Positions 13,219 to 25,219 of a stretch of 64,000 nucleotides of DNA are shown here, one piece after another. The notes under the pieces are model-generated. The model was not told where the DNA came from and made no database searches. It saw only the letters and a program-made list of their open reading frames with translations. Both the position numbers and the translations under genes were made by a program. Source of the stretch: Sipunculus nudus (Eukaryota; Annelida; Sipuncula; Golfingiida; Sipunculidae); the NCBI GenBank assembly GCA_026874595.1, contig CM049306.1, forward strand, positions 60,456,019-60,520,018, in the 5' to 3' direction. Position 1 is the stretch's first letter; each line of letters opens with the position of its first letter.

Positions 13219-14357
13219 TGTAATAGTCTGCTTTTTTCTTTTATGATTTTATACTTTTTCCGCATAAAATCCAGAGTGGCAGCAATGGAGTATAAAATTT
13301 CAGTCATGTTTTTTTTTTAAAAAAAGGCTATACATGAAGCACTGTGGTGTGTGAATGTATGCATGCACGTGTATATCCATTTTCTCTTGCATAAGGGTCA
13401 CTTACCAAATGTGCGACAATAAGTCACGCACATTTGTCACAAGTTGTAACCACGACATATACGTGACAAATGCCTGGATGAAATACCCCTTGTCTAGCCA
13501 TCAACTACCTGCAGAAGTCCTCAAAATTACCTCACGATGATGATGACAATTAATGAATTAATGACTGTTAGCGGCTAATGAGGAGACGTGAGCATGTGTC
13601 TTGAGCCAGATCATCAGCGTTTTACAAAGCATGACACAGGATCAAGCGGATCTAAATAAATAAGCATGAACCTTTACATAAGATCTGCATTGAATTAGGA
13701 TGACTGGAATATATAATTCAGGCCAAGCGTTGAAAACTGAGATAATGCACAATAATTTCAAGGAGAAGTTCAAAACATCGTTCATGTGACACGTTATGAT
13801 ACCCCGTTGTGTGGTAGTGGAAAGATCTAAATCTTCTCATACACATCCGAAAAGGGATGTTCAAGTCGGTCAGCTCTTACATCGACTGTAAGCACTTCAT
13901 TTTCTTCACTTCAGTCAGTCACGGGAGGGTGTGGTGGGCCTGCCCTATCACTGCACACACACTGCCTCTGTAAGTACAAACCCTCCTCGGACGTGTGTTG
14001 TTTTGGTAATTAATTTATCAAGTTTATGTTGACTATTCATAATGTCACTGGATTCACCTTTTCACATATATATTGGAAAGTAAATGACCTGATAGTATCC
14101 CGATTTCCTCAAAAATGATAATTGTAGGGTTTACAGACGACGTTGTTACCTTAACTATGTCATACGTGCATTGCCCTTGTTTCAGGAGACACATGCCCTG
14201 TTTTTAGGGGCGAGAGACCACGTACCATTGGTTCTACTCACTCTCACGAAAGCAATAAAACGCATAATTTTGAACACATTTCATCATGCAGTTGAAAGTA
14301 TCTTTATATTTACCTCAGTTATCTTTTTAGTTATGCATCTCATAATGACAACATTTA

Positions 14358-14456
14358 TGATATGACATAGCCTTATTGAATCATCATAATTGATATGACA
14401 TAGCCTTATTGAATCATCATAATTGATATGACATAGCCTTATTGATTCATCATGAT
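14358..14456 (+). repeat. 33-bp tandem repeat, 3 copies
   Basis: Three nearly identical units beginning GATATGACATAGCCTTATTG, 33 bp apart. The third has two changes. Confidence 0.9.
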
Positions 14457-15184
14457 TGCTAGCCCATGTGCATACAATGAATTGAATGTCAGAATCAAAT
14501 GTAAATTATCATTACAAATTGTGTAATTATGAAGTTATATCAATTTCAGCCAAAGTGCTTGATACTGTCTGTTTAGCATGTTATGGTGTACTTACATTAA
14601 TGTCCGTTTTCCAACTATATTTGTTTCACGCCTTCATCTATGGTGGCAATCACCAGGCGAGTGGACTGTCGTGTTCTTGTACGGGATGGTGTAATCCCTT
14701 GCCGCGGTCCGATGGTTTGAATTTGGAATTGTTGAAGCGGCATTTCGCAGTGGCGGATCCAGAAATGCCAACACATAAAGGAGGCGCTAATATGGGTTAG
14801 CGGTCGGTGGTTAATAAGAATAAATAAGTTCTTAATTGTGCATATATTTTTTTTGTTACTATAATTCCAGCATCTGAAAATATTCACCTATGTGAATAAA
14901 ATCTATATAGGACAATTTTTTTTTATTACAAGTTATGGAAAGGGGTATCCCCTCCCAAATTGAGAAAAATGTAAAATATGCCATGTAAGAGGACATTTTG
15001 AGGTCCTTTCAAAAAGAAAATGAGGAATTTCTGTACCTCAAGTGCTATTCTCTTAAATGTCTTTGCATAACGCAGTCGGACTTAAGGGGTGGGGATTCAC
15101 GTGTTGCCGGCATTAATATTTATGTATCATCAAAATTAGGATGTTAAATATTGAATGTCCAAACGTTTGAAACATATTACTGTC

Positions 15185-15193
15185 TATATATAT

Positions 15194-15241
<48 letters not shown>
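15185..15241. repeat. (TA)n microsatellite
   Basis: TATATACACATA followed by a pure TA run. Confidence 0.95.
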
Positions 15242-15243
<2 letters not shown>

Positions 15244-15359
15244 TGAAAATGCGCATCTACGTTTATACCTTGCAAAATATTATCGTTTAAATGAAATCCT
15301 CGGGTTAAAATATTTAATATGAACAAGTTGCATGTATTTTACAGGCTTCTGTGGTCTAT

Positions 15360-15540
15360 ATAGGCAGCGCGCCGGACACAACAGTACACAGATCGTGATT
15401 AGGGCGCAGGAGCAGTGAGATTTTACACGGTCGACCCCAACCCGAAGTGTGCTCTGCAGGCGAATGCCGAGTTGTGCTTAAGAGGAGGGGGGGGGGGGGG
15501 GGGGGGGGGGTCGGGGGTCCTCGGTGTTATGACCCAGCAG
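15360..15540 (+). mobile_element. Degenerate tRNA-derived SINE (same family as 47985-48335)
   Basis: Aligns by eye with the 48-kb SINE: AGATCGTGA, GCAGTGAGATTT, CGGTCGACCCC, CTCTGCA and the 3' phrase TCGGTGTTATGACCCAG. Its box B is destroyed. A 26-bp poly-G run has expanded inside it (15486-15511). Confidence 0.55.
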
Positions 15541-15949
15541 AGTGCAAAAAACGGAAACACTCTATTCCTGAGTATAGAAACATTGCTATCTTAATTAATG
15601 GAGCAAATCACAGAGCTGTTCATTAACATCCTCAACTTATGAATCATAAAGTAGATAACTTAAAAATGTATTGCTATATAGAAAATTTTAAAAAATAACT
15701 CAAACAAAAAAAAAGAAAATTAATATCAAATAACTGGGAATAATTGTTTAAATGAGAGATGTTATAGTATATAGCTCAGTGTGTGTGTGTGGAGGGGAGG
15801 GGGCGTACGGCGGATCCGCCACTGTTTGATGTCGCTTGTTAACGTAAGTAAATGGCCCTTTGGGGGGGGGGGGGTGTTATTGTTTCTGTGTGTGAGCCTC
15901 CGTATACCACCTATCAACATTGTATCATATTCCTATATTACAGAGGTAA

Positions 15950-16560
15950 AAAAAATCACTGGTACTTTGACCTTGACCTTTGCTCTATGGACCATGTTTT
16001 CACGTTAGCGTGACAGTTTTTATCAGATTTGATTCAAACTTGCTGAAAAGCAGCGACATATGTATTACTTTCTCGTACTGATTAACTTTTGCGTGACCTT
16101 GACCTTAATTTGCGAAAAATTTCATTTTGACCGCTGATCGATTTCACTTAAATATTATCTTATGGGGGTCTTGGCATTCAAGACATTTGTTTTGTAAATT
16201 ATTAAAATTTTTGTAAAATTAAGACCATTTCCTGTGATTTGGTAATAAAACTATAGGTAAAGCAGCTTTACTTTAGCAGTGCCATTGGCTTGGTTAATAA
16301 CAACCTTTTTTTACACCAAACTATCAAGTTTCATCACTGTGTATACGACCTCGACCTTTTACCCAAGATCATGTCTCAGTGGTGTTTCAGTATCATGTGT
16401 TCGTTAGTACGATCGTACTCGGGAGTTTTCATCGGATTTGGTTCAAATTTGATGGAAAAATGGCAAATATGACTCCCTCAAACTGATCAGCTTTCGGGTA
16501 ACCTTGCCCTTTATTTCTTGAAATTAAAAGGCATTTTAAATTTCATTTTGAAAGCTTACT
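15950..16560 (+). repeat. Degenerate GACCTTGACC-type repeat
   Basis: Two to three strongly diverged units near 15966, 16092 and 16345 share 'CGACCT/TGACCTTGACCTT', 'CAGATTTGATTCAAA.TTG.TG.AAA', 'GACTGATCA.CTTT.G..TAACCTTG'. No coding capacity. A comparable non-coding repeat style recurs at 48.5-50 kb. Confidence 0.45.
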
Positions 16561-17021
16561 CGATATCACTGGAATGCTAACTTCTTGGCATGTAAGTCGG
16601 TTGTCCCTGTATATTTTGATTACATTCGAGCTAATTCCCATTTTCTGACACATTTTCTGCCACTGTGACCAAGTTCAGATTCAGACTCTGTGTACCGTTC
16701 TTATTATCCCTACTCACGTTTGTCATAATTATACCAAACTGTCCAATCTTCATCACAATGTATATATCATCTAATGTGGTCTCAATGTCATGTTACAATA
16801 AATGTTAGCCATTACATGGTCTTTTCTCCAGGGAACCTGACTTCGATGTTGTCAATTTTAACGGTTTAGTGATGCAAGTTTTACTGCAGCAATTCATTAT
16901 TATAAAACTTTCTCTGGTATTATTATATCGGAGGCCCCACAAGAAAAGAAACTGAAAATAAAGTAAGGCATGTTCATATGGTATATGATATATGGATTAT
17001 TAATTACTAACCTTTAAATGT

Positions 17022-17023
<2 letters not shown>

Positions 17024-17066
<43 letters not shown>
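17024..17066. repeat. (TA)n microsatellite
   Basis: A pure TA run preceding the dispersed-repeat copy. Confidence 0.95.
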
Positions 17067-17068
<2 letters not shown>

Positions 17069-17070
<2 letters not shown>

Positions 17071-17237
17071 CGCGGCGTTTACACAACTGTCGGGTTCGAA
17101 TGAAACACCCGGTGATGGTCATTGACTGCTTCAAAGCCAGAAATTGTATCATTGGACGCTTGGACACACAGAACTGAGCGTCCGTAAGAGATTTCGAGCG
17201 TCCGAGGCGCTTATACCCCCGTTCCTGAAAGCCCTGA
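17069..17237 (+). repeat. Dispersed repeat copy (second copy of the 6.3-kb family)
   Basis: Shares the terminal phrase GCTTATACCCCCG and TTCCTGAAAGCCCTGA with 6433-6466 and likewise ends in (TA)n. It includes GTCGGGTTCGAATGAAACAC, which resembles a tRNA box B, so a SINE origin is possible. Confidence 0.55.
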
Positions 17238-17405
<168 letters not shown>

Positions 17406-18945
17406 GTACATGAATGGCAATGGCACTTTATTTTACCATTAAAATTCGAAAACTGATCTTCAATGTTAAAAAATAATTGCATACAAATACATTGTTTCAC
17501 AAAAGTAGAAAATTTCTTTTCAATGTATTTGTGGAATCAGACCATTCAGGGAACAGAAAACGCATGCATGCGATTAGAGTTCACTTCTTAAGAAAAATTG
17601 CAAATAGGACGAACGTCACAAGAACATCTCATCGGTTCAGCTAGCATGTGACAGGTGGCGCTGGTTGCGTCGACCTGTAGCATTCCATTAGACGCATTTC
17701 CGGGACTGACCCACGCAGACTGTTCCTCAAAATGTCTACCAGTATCATATAAATATAGCAGGGGCTGCGTGATCATGCCCTCAGATTAATATTATATACA
17801 CATAAAAGCAAAACAAAGGTCTCCACATACTGGAATTATGATCATTTGGTAAAAGGACAAACACGTAAGACAATATCATTAGATTTTTAATAACAGAAAT
17901 AATAATAAAACAAGTGCAACTTCACTCAGTGTTGCTTGACTTCACTGTAAAACAAATACTACCATGAAATCAACGAACATGTGACAGTAACCTACTTAAA
18001 GCACGGACTATGGTCAATAGCAACATATACATGATAACCACCTAACGATGGTTACTGATGATGTGGTCATATGAACACCGTGATTGACATATTACCTCGC
18101 TGATTAGCACGCGATTTCGTAGAACTGACATAGATGATAAAATCATTAACTAATTTGCTGTTGCAAGTGAGTAATTATGGCTTGCACAATAAATTTTTAT
18201 AAAGATAGTAATACATCATAAATTTAATGTAAATGTTTTTCATGTCCTGACACAAAATATATCATTTATACCGACTACCGAGCGCAATCATCCGAGCCAT
18301 GGAGCGTGCCTCGTATCAGTTGTTGTACCTAGTTGCACAGTCCATGTAAAATAAATAAAATTTATACATCATCTATTATAATCTGCTTAAGTCCCTGATC
18401 GTCTGCTTCAATTGAAAAAAAAAACGGCGAGTGCAAATTGAAAACATTATATAATGCTAAATGTATATGAACTGGTGATATCTGCACGACAATTATAAGG
18501 TGCATACCTAAATTAGTATGAAGATTTTGCCAACAAATGCGAGAGCATGGCCAAAAAAAAAAAAAACAGAAAAAAACGCCCAATCACTTTGACCTTGAAG
18601 TGAACCCGTGCGTCAACAATGATAAAATGACACTTACAGGCAGAGGAAGGTGTGATACAATGCACTGAATCGACAACCAATTTGTGGGAATATTTTGCTG
18701 ATAATGATAAAAAAATAAAAAGAACAAATAAAACCAAAAACGTACGAAATAAAACAGTTTTTGAGCGGTCAAAGATTTAAAGTCTTAAAATATCTCCCAC
18801 TTGAGCATAGTGGAACAGCACGTCCCCTCTGTGCATTTTTCCAGGTGTGCCACTGTCCTGATGCATGACGGCAGGTCGCGATTGGTGACTAGTTGATCAC
18901 GTGACGTTGGAATAAGCAGGCCATGTGGCCAGTCCGGAAATGATA

Positions 18946-19226
18946 TCACGTGTGACTGCTCTCACCAGGTGGCGTTGCCTCACTTGAACGAGATGATGAA
19001 ATGCTAGCATTTGTGGTCTGTGATACTGATTCTAATTTTCCAGCAAATGTCGGGTAAAACCTGTCGTCCCACTGGAGATTATGAGCTTCGGCAGTTGGAA
19101 AGCCGAATGGTATCCCCGGGCCGAACCGTGGGTAATGAAATGGCATGAGTTGACAGATCGCTGGTGATTGGTACACGCTGCATCCAGGCAGACTGGTGGG
19201 ACGGTTAACGGTTCCTATTGCTGCGC
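18946..19226 (-). CDS. T-box factor, exon 6: C-terminal tail and stop
   Basis: Encodes the C-terminal 93 codons including stop (TGA at 18948-18946). It opens AAIGTVNRPTSLPGCSVYQS, then has an aromatic/proline patch (FHYPRFGPGIPFGFP) and a Ser/Thr-rich end (SSSRSSEATPPGESSHT), as expected for an intrinsically disordered regulatory tail. The acceptor is a T10 tract plus ACAG (AG at 19228-19227). Entry phase 1 matches the exon at 23604-23714. The acceptor and about the first 14 nt of the exon are the same sequence as a repeat unit amplified at 21772-23114. A second AG six bases downstream keeps the frame, so the first two residues (AA) could vary. No homologous tail was recognised; its membership rests on strand, phase and composition. 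Confidence 0.65.
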
Positions 19227-19340
19227 CTGTAAAAAAAAAACAAATCTCGTCAGATACTATTGGACAACATATCTAATTGCTGCGTGTGCCTGAAAAAAAA
19301 TCCTGTCATATACTGTTGGACAACATTTACTATTCCTGCC
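19227..19340 (-). repeat. Two diverged acceptor-type units next to T-box exon 6
   Basis: Each has the order A-rich tract, CAAATCTCGTCAGATACT.TTGGACAACAT, then ATTGCTGCG..GCCTG on the plus strand. That is the same unit as the 21772-23114 array, so the exon 6 acceptor is itself one member of this repeat family. Confidence 0.8.
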
Positions 19341-21590
19341 AGGAATCCAGAGGGGGAGCTTTGGGGGCTCAAGCTCCCCCCCCCCCCCCCCCCCCCAAGC
19401 TGGAAACATTATCATTTTTTTATCAGAGAAGATTTTCTTTACATTATTTTCAGTTGCCTTCATACAAATATCACCCTTTCAACTAAAAAACAAAGGTTGT
19501 AAACCCAAGGAATCGTTAGAGGACTACCAAAATGGTCCGCGTCTGTCGGTTTCTCCGTCCTTTCGTCCGTCTGTCCTTTAATCCATCCGTCCGTCTCGCA
19601 CCATCACTGATGCCACACTTTCTTAGTTAAAAATATGGTCGGGGGCCATTGTGGGCCGAGGGCTTTGTTGTATTTTAAAATAATAAGTTGGGCAGTTTCC
19701 AACATTGGTTGTAGACGTTAAAAATTTCGATCTACATGATGTATCAACCGTGGCTCCCTCAAGCGGTTCTCATGCAATGTTCCAGCTGTCCTTGGGCTTA
19801 GACATCTTGCTTGTGAACATGGTTGAGCGTTTAAATAAAAAGGGAGCATTTTCACCTATCTTTATTCTTTTAAACAAAACGTCAATATATTATCGTTCAA
19901 ATAAAAAATAATAAACAGTGTCTGAATATACATACATCATAGCATTTGATTTTTATGATTGGCAGTGGGAATTTACTGCCTCGTCATAAATAACATGTAT
20001 TGCGGACTGGGATTTTTGCTGTACATATCAGTTGGAATTCTCAATCTGTTTTGAAATTATTTGTCCTTGTCGCTCTTTAAAAGAAAAAATATAAAAAACG
20101 GTACAAGAAACTTTAGTAAACTGACAGTGTTTAATACCTATAACATCGTTTTATGAAAGATTTATTATCGACTACAAATGGATAAATTAACAAATAAATA
20201 TGTAAACGATAATGCATAAATATGCGAACGAAAGAAATACATTTTATAATTCAGACGTATATATAAAAGAAATATGACGTTTGAACATATAAAAGCAAGT
20301 AATAGACTAATGGAGCAAATGTACGCATGGAAAAGTAATTTAATCTATACCAGTTATTCAAAATAAACGCTGGTGAGTAATATCTCAAAAAGTAGTTATA
20401 GAGAATATAATATTCAATCATGAGTTATTTGTTTACCTTTTTCAATGATGTCTAATGCACTTAAATGTTTATATGTAGTTGTGTCTTTATTTTATGACTG
20501 ATAAGTTATTTGAGATTAAACAATGAATGAATTTTTTACATCGTTGGACACTTGTGCTCTCATCTCATGTTCATCTCTATATGATACCTTAAAAAGAGAT
20601 TATTAATATACCCAAGTCTTAGTTTTTTTTATAAATCGGTTGATAGAAAAAAAAATGATATCCAGATCATTTATTCTTTTGCTTTGAATTCTCCATTCTA
20701 CCAGCTTGCTCCAGAGGTCTTATTTGCTGAGTTAATAATACCTTTGCGAAGCATGTAATTATCGACGTTGGTTGATTCGTCTGTTAGCAGCTGTACTCAA
20801 CAGTTATAGACGGACTTATAAGGATAGCCAGAAAAAATCCAAGATAATTAAGAGTTTACTTGGATCACCATAATATTATTATTTAAAAGATGCTTGACTT
20901 TTTTGAAGAATGGGGATAAAAAGACCGTCTTTATTTTTTGGTTTTGGGGGAATCTTTCATTGAATATAAATATCCGAAAGAGGCTAACAGACCGGTTATG
21001 CAAAATCAAGTTTGGTGATCTTGCCCCACATTTCTCTTGAATAAATATAATCCTCTTGCTATAAACTGTAAATTCACAAAATAAAACACATAGTATGAAT
21101 TGTCTGACTTTAAAGACTGCATTTACTTTTTGTCTCAACTTTGTTCACGAGTTTCCAGTTGTAAATTATGTCTCGGGAGAAAATCATAAGTTGCATATCT
21201 GTACCCTTTTACAACAATTTCGCAATTTACAAATTGTCAGATCGTATATGAAGTGAAAATGCAAAAGGGAAAATTTTGATATCTATATCCGTGGAGTCAT
21301 GTTTGTTAGTTTCCGGTCTGCAAATTATTTTCAATAGATTGAATGTGGTACTGGCCTTCTAATACCTCTTTCTCTCATCCATCAATAACAGTTGATTTTT
21401 TTTTAAATGATTCTGAAGTTTAAGAAAAGAAAAAGGGCAGTTTTTGGTTTTTAAAACGGCAAAGATTCCTGTTCTTATAGGTATAAAGTGACCTATATTC
21501 AAATAACGCTTAACGCTAAATCCAACGATTTACCCATTATAACCTTTGAACATCAGAGGTTTACACTGCAGTATATATACATGTATAAAT

Positions 21591-21595
<5 letters not shown>

Positions 21596-21622
<27 letters not shown>

Positions 21623-21661
21623 TTTGGCGCAGGAACTTGCAATAAACATTTATCTTATTAT

Positions 21662-21709
<48 letters not shown>
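21596..21709. repeat. (TA)n microsatellites
   Basis: Two TA tracts separated by unique sequence containing GGCGCAGGAACTTGCAATAA. Confidence 0.95.
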
Positions 21710-21762
21710 TTATGCAATGGATCTACTAGCCCCCCCCCCCGCACCCCCTCTTGTAAAATCCT

Positions 21763-21775
21763 GGATCCGCCCCTG
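21763..21775. mobile_element. hAT-like terminal repeat at the edge of the tandem array
   Basis: GGATCCGCCCCTG is the inverse of the CAGGGGCGGATCC end at 22350. It stands exactly at the left border of the acceptor-type array, so the left part of a repeat unit was probably lost or displaced by an insertion. The partner end was not found. Confidence 0.4.
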
Positions 21776-23111
21776 CCTGCGCTTGTAAAACATAAATCTC
21801 GTCAGATACTGTTGGACAACATTTCCTATTGCTGCGCCTGTAAAACATAAATCTCCTCAGATACTTTTGGACAACATTTCTCATTGCTGCATGCGCCTGT
21901 AAAAAACAAATCTCGTTAGATACTGTTGGAAACATTTTCTTTTACTGCCCCTGTATGTAAAACATAAATCTCCTCAGATACTTTTGGACAACATTTCTCA
22001 TTGCTGCATACGCCTGTAAAAAAAAAAAACAAATCTCGTTAGATACTGTTGGAAACATTTCCTTTTACTGCCCCTGTAAAACATAAATCTCCTCAGAAAC
22101 TGTTGGCCAACATTTACTATTGCTGCGTCTGTAAAACATAAATCATTTTCAGATCCTGTTGGCCAACATTTACTATTGCTGCGCTTGCAAAACATAAATC
22201 TCGTCAGATACTGTTGGACAACATTTCTCATTGCTGCATGTGCCTTTAAAAGTAAAAAAAAAAAAAAACAATCTTGTGAGATACTGTTGGACAACATTTC
22301 AAATTGCTGCGTCTATATAACCTATATCTCGTCAAATATTGTTGGACACCAGGGGCGGATCCAGGATTTAGGAAAGGGGGGGGGTGTCAACCCAGGAGGA
22401 CTAATGAAAACTCTTAAAAAAATTCCCAATGTCTGGAAAAAAGGGGTCCAGGCCGCAAAATGTTGTCCGAAGCCCTTAATAAATGTAATAAACAAATCTC
22501 GTCAGATACTGCATGTTTGACAACATTTCCTATTGCTGCGCCTGTAAAACATAAATCTCCTCAGATACTTTTGGTCAATATTTACTATTGCTGCGTCTGT
22601 AAAACATAAATCTCGTCAGATACTGTGGGACGACATTTCCTATTGCCGCGCCTGTGAAACATAAATCTTGTCAGTTTATGTTGGCCAACATTTCTCATTG
22701 CTGCATGTGCCTGTAAAATAATATCTCGTCAGATACTTTTGGACAACATTTCGTATTGCTGCATGCGCCTGTAAAAAAACAAATCTCATCAGATACTGCA
22801 TGTTGAACAACATTTCCTGTTGCTGCGCCTGTAAAACATAAATCTCCTCAGATACTGCTGGCCAACGTTTCCAATTGCTGCGCCTGTAAAACATAAATCT
22901 CGTCAGTTAATGTTGGACAACATTTCTTATAGCTGCATGCGCCTGTAAAAGTAAAAAACAAATCTTGCAGATACTGTTGGACAAAATTTCCTATTGCTGT
23001 GTCTGTAAAACATTAATCTCGTCAGATATTGTTGGACAACATTTCTTATTGCTGCATGCGCATGTTAAAAAAAACAAATCTCGTCAGATACTACTCCTGT
23101 AAAACATAAAT

Positions 23112-23114
<3 letters not shown>
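21772..23114 (-). repeat. Tandem array of about 20 units resembling the T-box exon 6 splice acceptor
   Basis: On the minus strand each ~55-62 bp unit reads ACAG|GCGCAGCAATAGGA, AATGTTGTCCAACAGTATC, TGACGAGATTTATGTTTT and then the next ACAG. I count about 21 unit borders, roughly 15 retaining a T-rich tract plus ACAG. The first bases after each ACAG match the start of T-box exon 6. Units differ by A-tract length and by short insertions (CATG before CGCC). A hAT-like fragment interrupts the array at 22350-22490. Confidence 0.85.
22350..22490 (+). mobile_element. hAT-like fragment inside the array
   Basis: Starts CAGGGGCGGATCCAGGATTT and has a G9 run. It interrupts a unit after GTTGGACAC, and the array resumes at about 22491 with ACAAATCTCGTCAG. 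The right terminal repeat is not clear. Confidence 0.45.

Positions 23115-23169
<55 letters not shown>
23113..23169. repeat. (TA)n microsatellite
   Basis: A pure TA run at the donor-side end of the tandem array. Confidence 0.95.
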
Positions 23170-23172
<3 letters not shown>

Positions 23173-23198
23173 TCAAAGTGCCTTAGCTATATTTTACC

Positions 23199-23211
23199 AG
23201 TGGTGGATCCA
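23199..23211 (+). mobile_element. hAT-like terminal repeat remnant
   Basis: CAGTGGTGGATCC, one change from the hAT-like consensus end seen at 14748. No partner was found. Confidence 0.3.
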
Positions 23212-23603
23212 GAGAGGGCGCCTGCGGCGCGCGCCTCTCCGTTGGGAAATTACAGAAACAAGGGTGTTTTTTTGTGGTAAGGACTTCACGAATTAAGAAG
23301 TATACCTTGTATATAATATTTTGCAAGCATGCGTATGTGAAATGTTAACAGGTGATTGTTTGAAATGTACCAAACTTTTTATTTTATAGTTTGACAGTTG
23401 AAATTATTAGTCCATATCGTCCTACATTGCTTTTAAGGAAGAGGTTACGTTCGAGTCAGAGTGACTTTTGGTGGAATGGTACACGGCTGGTGTGTCATGT
23501 TACCTCATTTCAAATTTTATCATATAAAGTCCTCCATAAATATTTTCACTAAATCTGTGGTTATTCCGTGTTTATTCTTAGTATACGCAGGGTGAACATG
23601 TAC

Positions 23604-23714
23604 CTGGTAACATGGATCCTGACATGGTGTAGCTAGGTGACCACCGACCATGTGACAGCCTCTTGCCTCTTGCTTCAACTTCCGGTTTGTCTTGCCATGG
23701 CCCCGCGGGGAGAT
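23604..23714 (-). CDS. T-box factor, exon 5
   Basis: Thirty-six whole codons plus split codons: LPAGPWQDKPEVEARGKRLS then HGRWSPSYTMSGSMLP. Acceptor GTTTCAG (AG at 23716-23715), donor CCAG|GTACATG (GT at 23603-23602). Both borders are phase 1, which fits exon 4 before it and exon 6 after it. The other two frames contain stops or break the phase. It is a linker between the T-box and the C-terminal tail and has no domain I recognise. Confidence comes from the phase chain rather than homology. Confidence 0.6.
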
Positions 23715-25157
23715 CTGAAACATGCGGCGGAAAACATTTATAAGCGTACCATCCCGTTATCTGAATCTAACGAGATAATGTTAAAGGAACCTATATCGAG
23801 GTATCAGGTATATTTATGTTAAATATACATGAAGTATAATGTTTCCTTCTTAAAATATCATGGGATTTGAGAATATTTCCTTCTTAAACCGAACACTGGG
23901 CGAACAGTGGCGCAAGAACTAATGTCTGGTAACCGTACTGCGCAATTTAAAAAATCAAGATCTTTCAAGCTTACACAGAGCCCAGAGCCGAGTTAGCCAC
24001 AAAGGTGCGACTGGCTTGGACAAAAAGACGGCTGACTTTAGTAGTAAGCCGAGTTTCGTGGCTCGACTCGGCTTGCAACATGTCGGCTGGCTTTAACTGA
24101 CCTGAAAGCCTATTCATTTGACTATGTTACAAAGTAACATTTCATGTTACAAAGAATCCGTTTTATTTAAAAAGTTATCTATATTGCGTGTGACTTAATC
24201 TATCCATTTTACATTTAACTAGTTTGTGATAAAATATCGAGTAAAGTTGATCCTGGTAAGTTCATATAAGCCAATATTTTCACACTTAAACAATTACACC
24301 GTTTCCTTTCAGCGACCAGATACAGAGGGGGAAAAACAATACTGAACATTTGTTGCGGGCACTTTTAATTGTAAAAGATTTATCTTTTTGAATTTTTTTT
24401 TACTCAAGCCTAACTGAGCTGCACACAATCGGCTCAATTTGGCTAAATGAAATATCGACGGCACTCCTGATACACTCGGCTGGCTCGGCTTAATCGCGCT
24501 GCGGCGCTGGGCTCTACATCTTCTTCGTGCTTAGTATAATGGCCTCAACTGAATTTCTTTCAGAGTGTCTGTTTTAACGTCAATATATCTTATTATTCCC
24601 TCAAACAAATTTCACTACACCTTAGTTTCCTTATGACAATGAGCCCAAATATAGTATTACAGATATTTTAATATTATTTATTCAGATAAAGTTTCCCTGA
24701 GACTGATTTAAGATTAAGTGTATTTTTGAACGTCAGTCTGTCTGACACTGTATACTTAGATTTCCGGTGATAACTTGCCCGATTAACATCAGATTTGGAA
24801 CCATGGTGGGCAACATTGATTCCACTTTATAAACAGTCAAGACCTTTCTGCAAACTCATTCGGTCAGGCTAAAATTCCTTGATTTGAGGAATCTGTACCG
24901 CGGATTGAGTCATCCACAATATTAATTCTCCTTCAAGTCCGATGGTCACGGGCAACCCGTGCGGACGCTGGGTGTCTACAAGTTGTATATATTTTGTTTT
25001 GGTATATAACGTGCATTGTATTTCTGTCAGGAGCACTTTATATCCCCAAGGACGTGCTTTAATATAGCAAATTCATATCGGTGTTGGATATACTAACTCC
25101 TGAATTATTACAACTTTCTTAACATCTAAAGCAGAAGAACTGACAAAATGATCTCAC
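23715..25157 (-). other. Intron 4 of the T-box gene
   Basis: Contains a region (23977-24515) bounded by AGAGCCCAG / CTGGGCTCT and rich in CTCGGCT words, a possible small inverted-repeat element. The rest is plain AT-rich DNA. Confidence 0.6.
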
Positions 25158-25219
25158 CATAAGGTTTGTGTCTCTTGTTCCAGCGGCCTAGTCCATGAGA
25201 GGGAGAATGCTTCGCAATT
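25158..25219 (-). CDS. T-box factor, exon 4 (62-nt small exon)
   Basis: Reads A-IAKHSPSHGLGRWNKRHKPY-(D), directly following the T-box. Acceptor TATATATTCCAG (AG at 25221-25220), donor TATG|GTGAGA (GT at 25157-25156). It takes one base to complete the Ala codon left by exon 3 and leaves one base for exon 5, so the frame is kept only if it is included. The basic run RWNKRHK just after the T-box could be part of a nuclear localisation signal (inference). It is too short for homology and is supported by splice sites and phase. Confidence 0.6.

Larger units (their letters stand above)
14748..15824. mobile_element. Possible hAT-like non-autonomous element (end pair)
   Basis: CAGTGGCGGATCC at 14748 and its inverse GGATCCGCCACTG ending at 15824 are the right size and orientation for terminal inverted repeats of a ~1.1-kb hAT-type element; CAGNGGCGGATCC ends are common in invertebrate hAT families. 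No transposase was seen, and the flanking 8 bp do not form a clear target-site duplication, so these could be ends of two different copies. The interior has (TA)n (15185-15241), a degenerate SINE and a poly-G run. Confidence 0.4.
19227..23603 (-). other. Intron 5 of the T-box gene, repeat-filled
   Basis: A 4.4-kb intron. From the acceptor side it has two diverged repeat units (19231-19340), a C20 run (19377-19396), about 2 kb of plain AT-rich DNA (19.4-21.5 kb) with no supported gene, (TA)n tracts (21596-21709), the acceptor-like tandem array (21772-23114) and another (TA)n tract. No splice-site defect is seen at either end. Confidence 0.7.

Noticed and set aside
22176-22520. Open frames of 70-114 codons across the acceptor-type array
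   Set aside because: They are readings of the tandem repeat units, changing frame with unit length; not a conserved protein.
21772-23114. CRISPR-like array
   Set aside because: Units are contiguous tandem repeats without unique spacers, in a eukaryotic intron.
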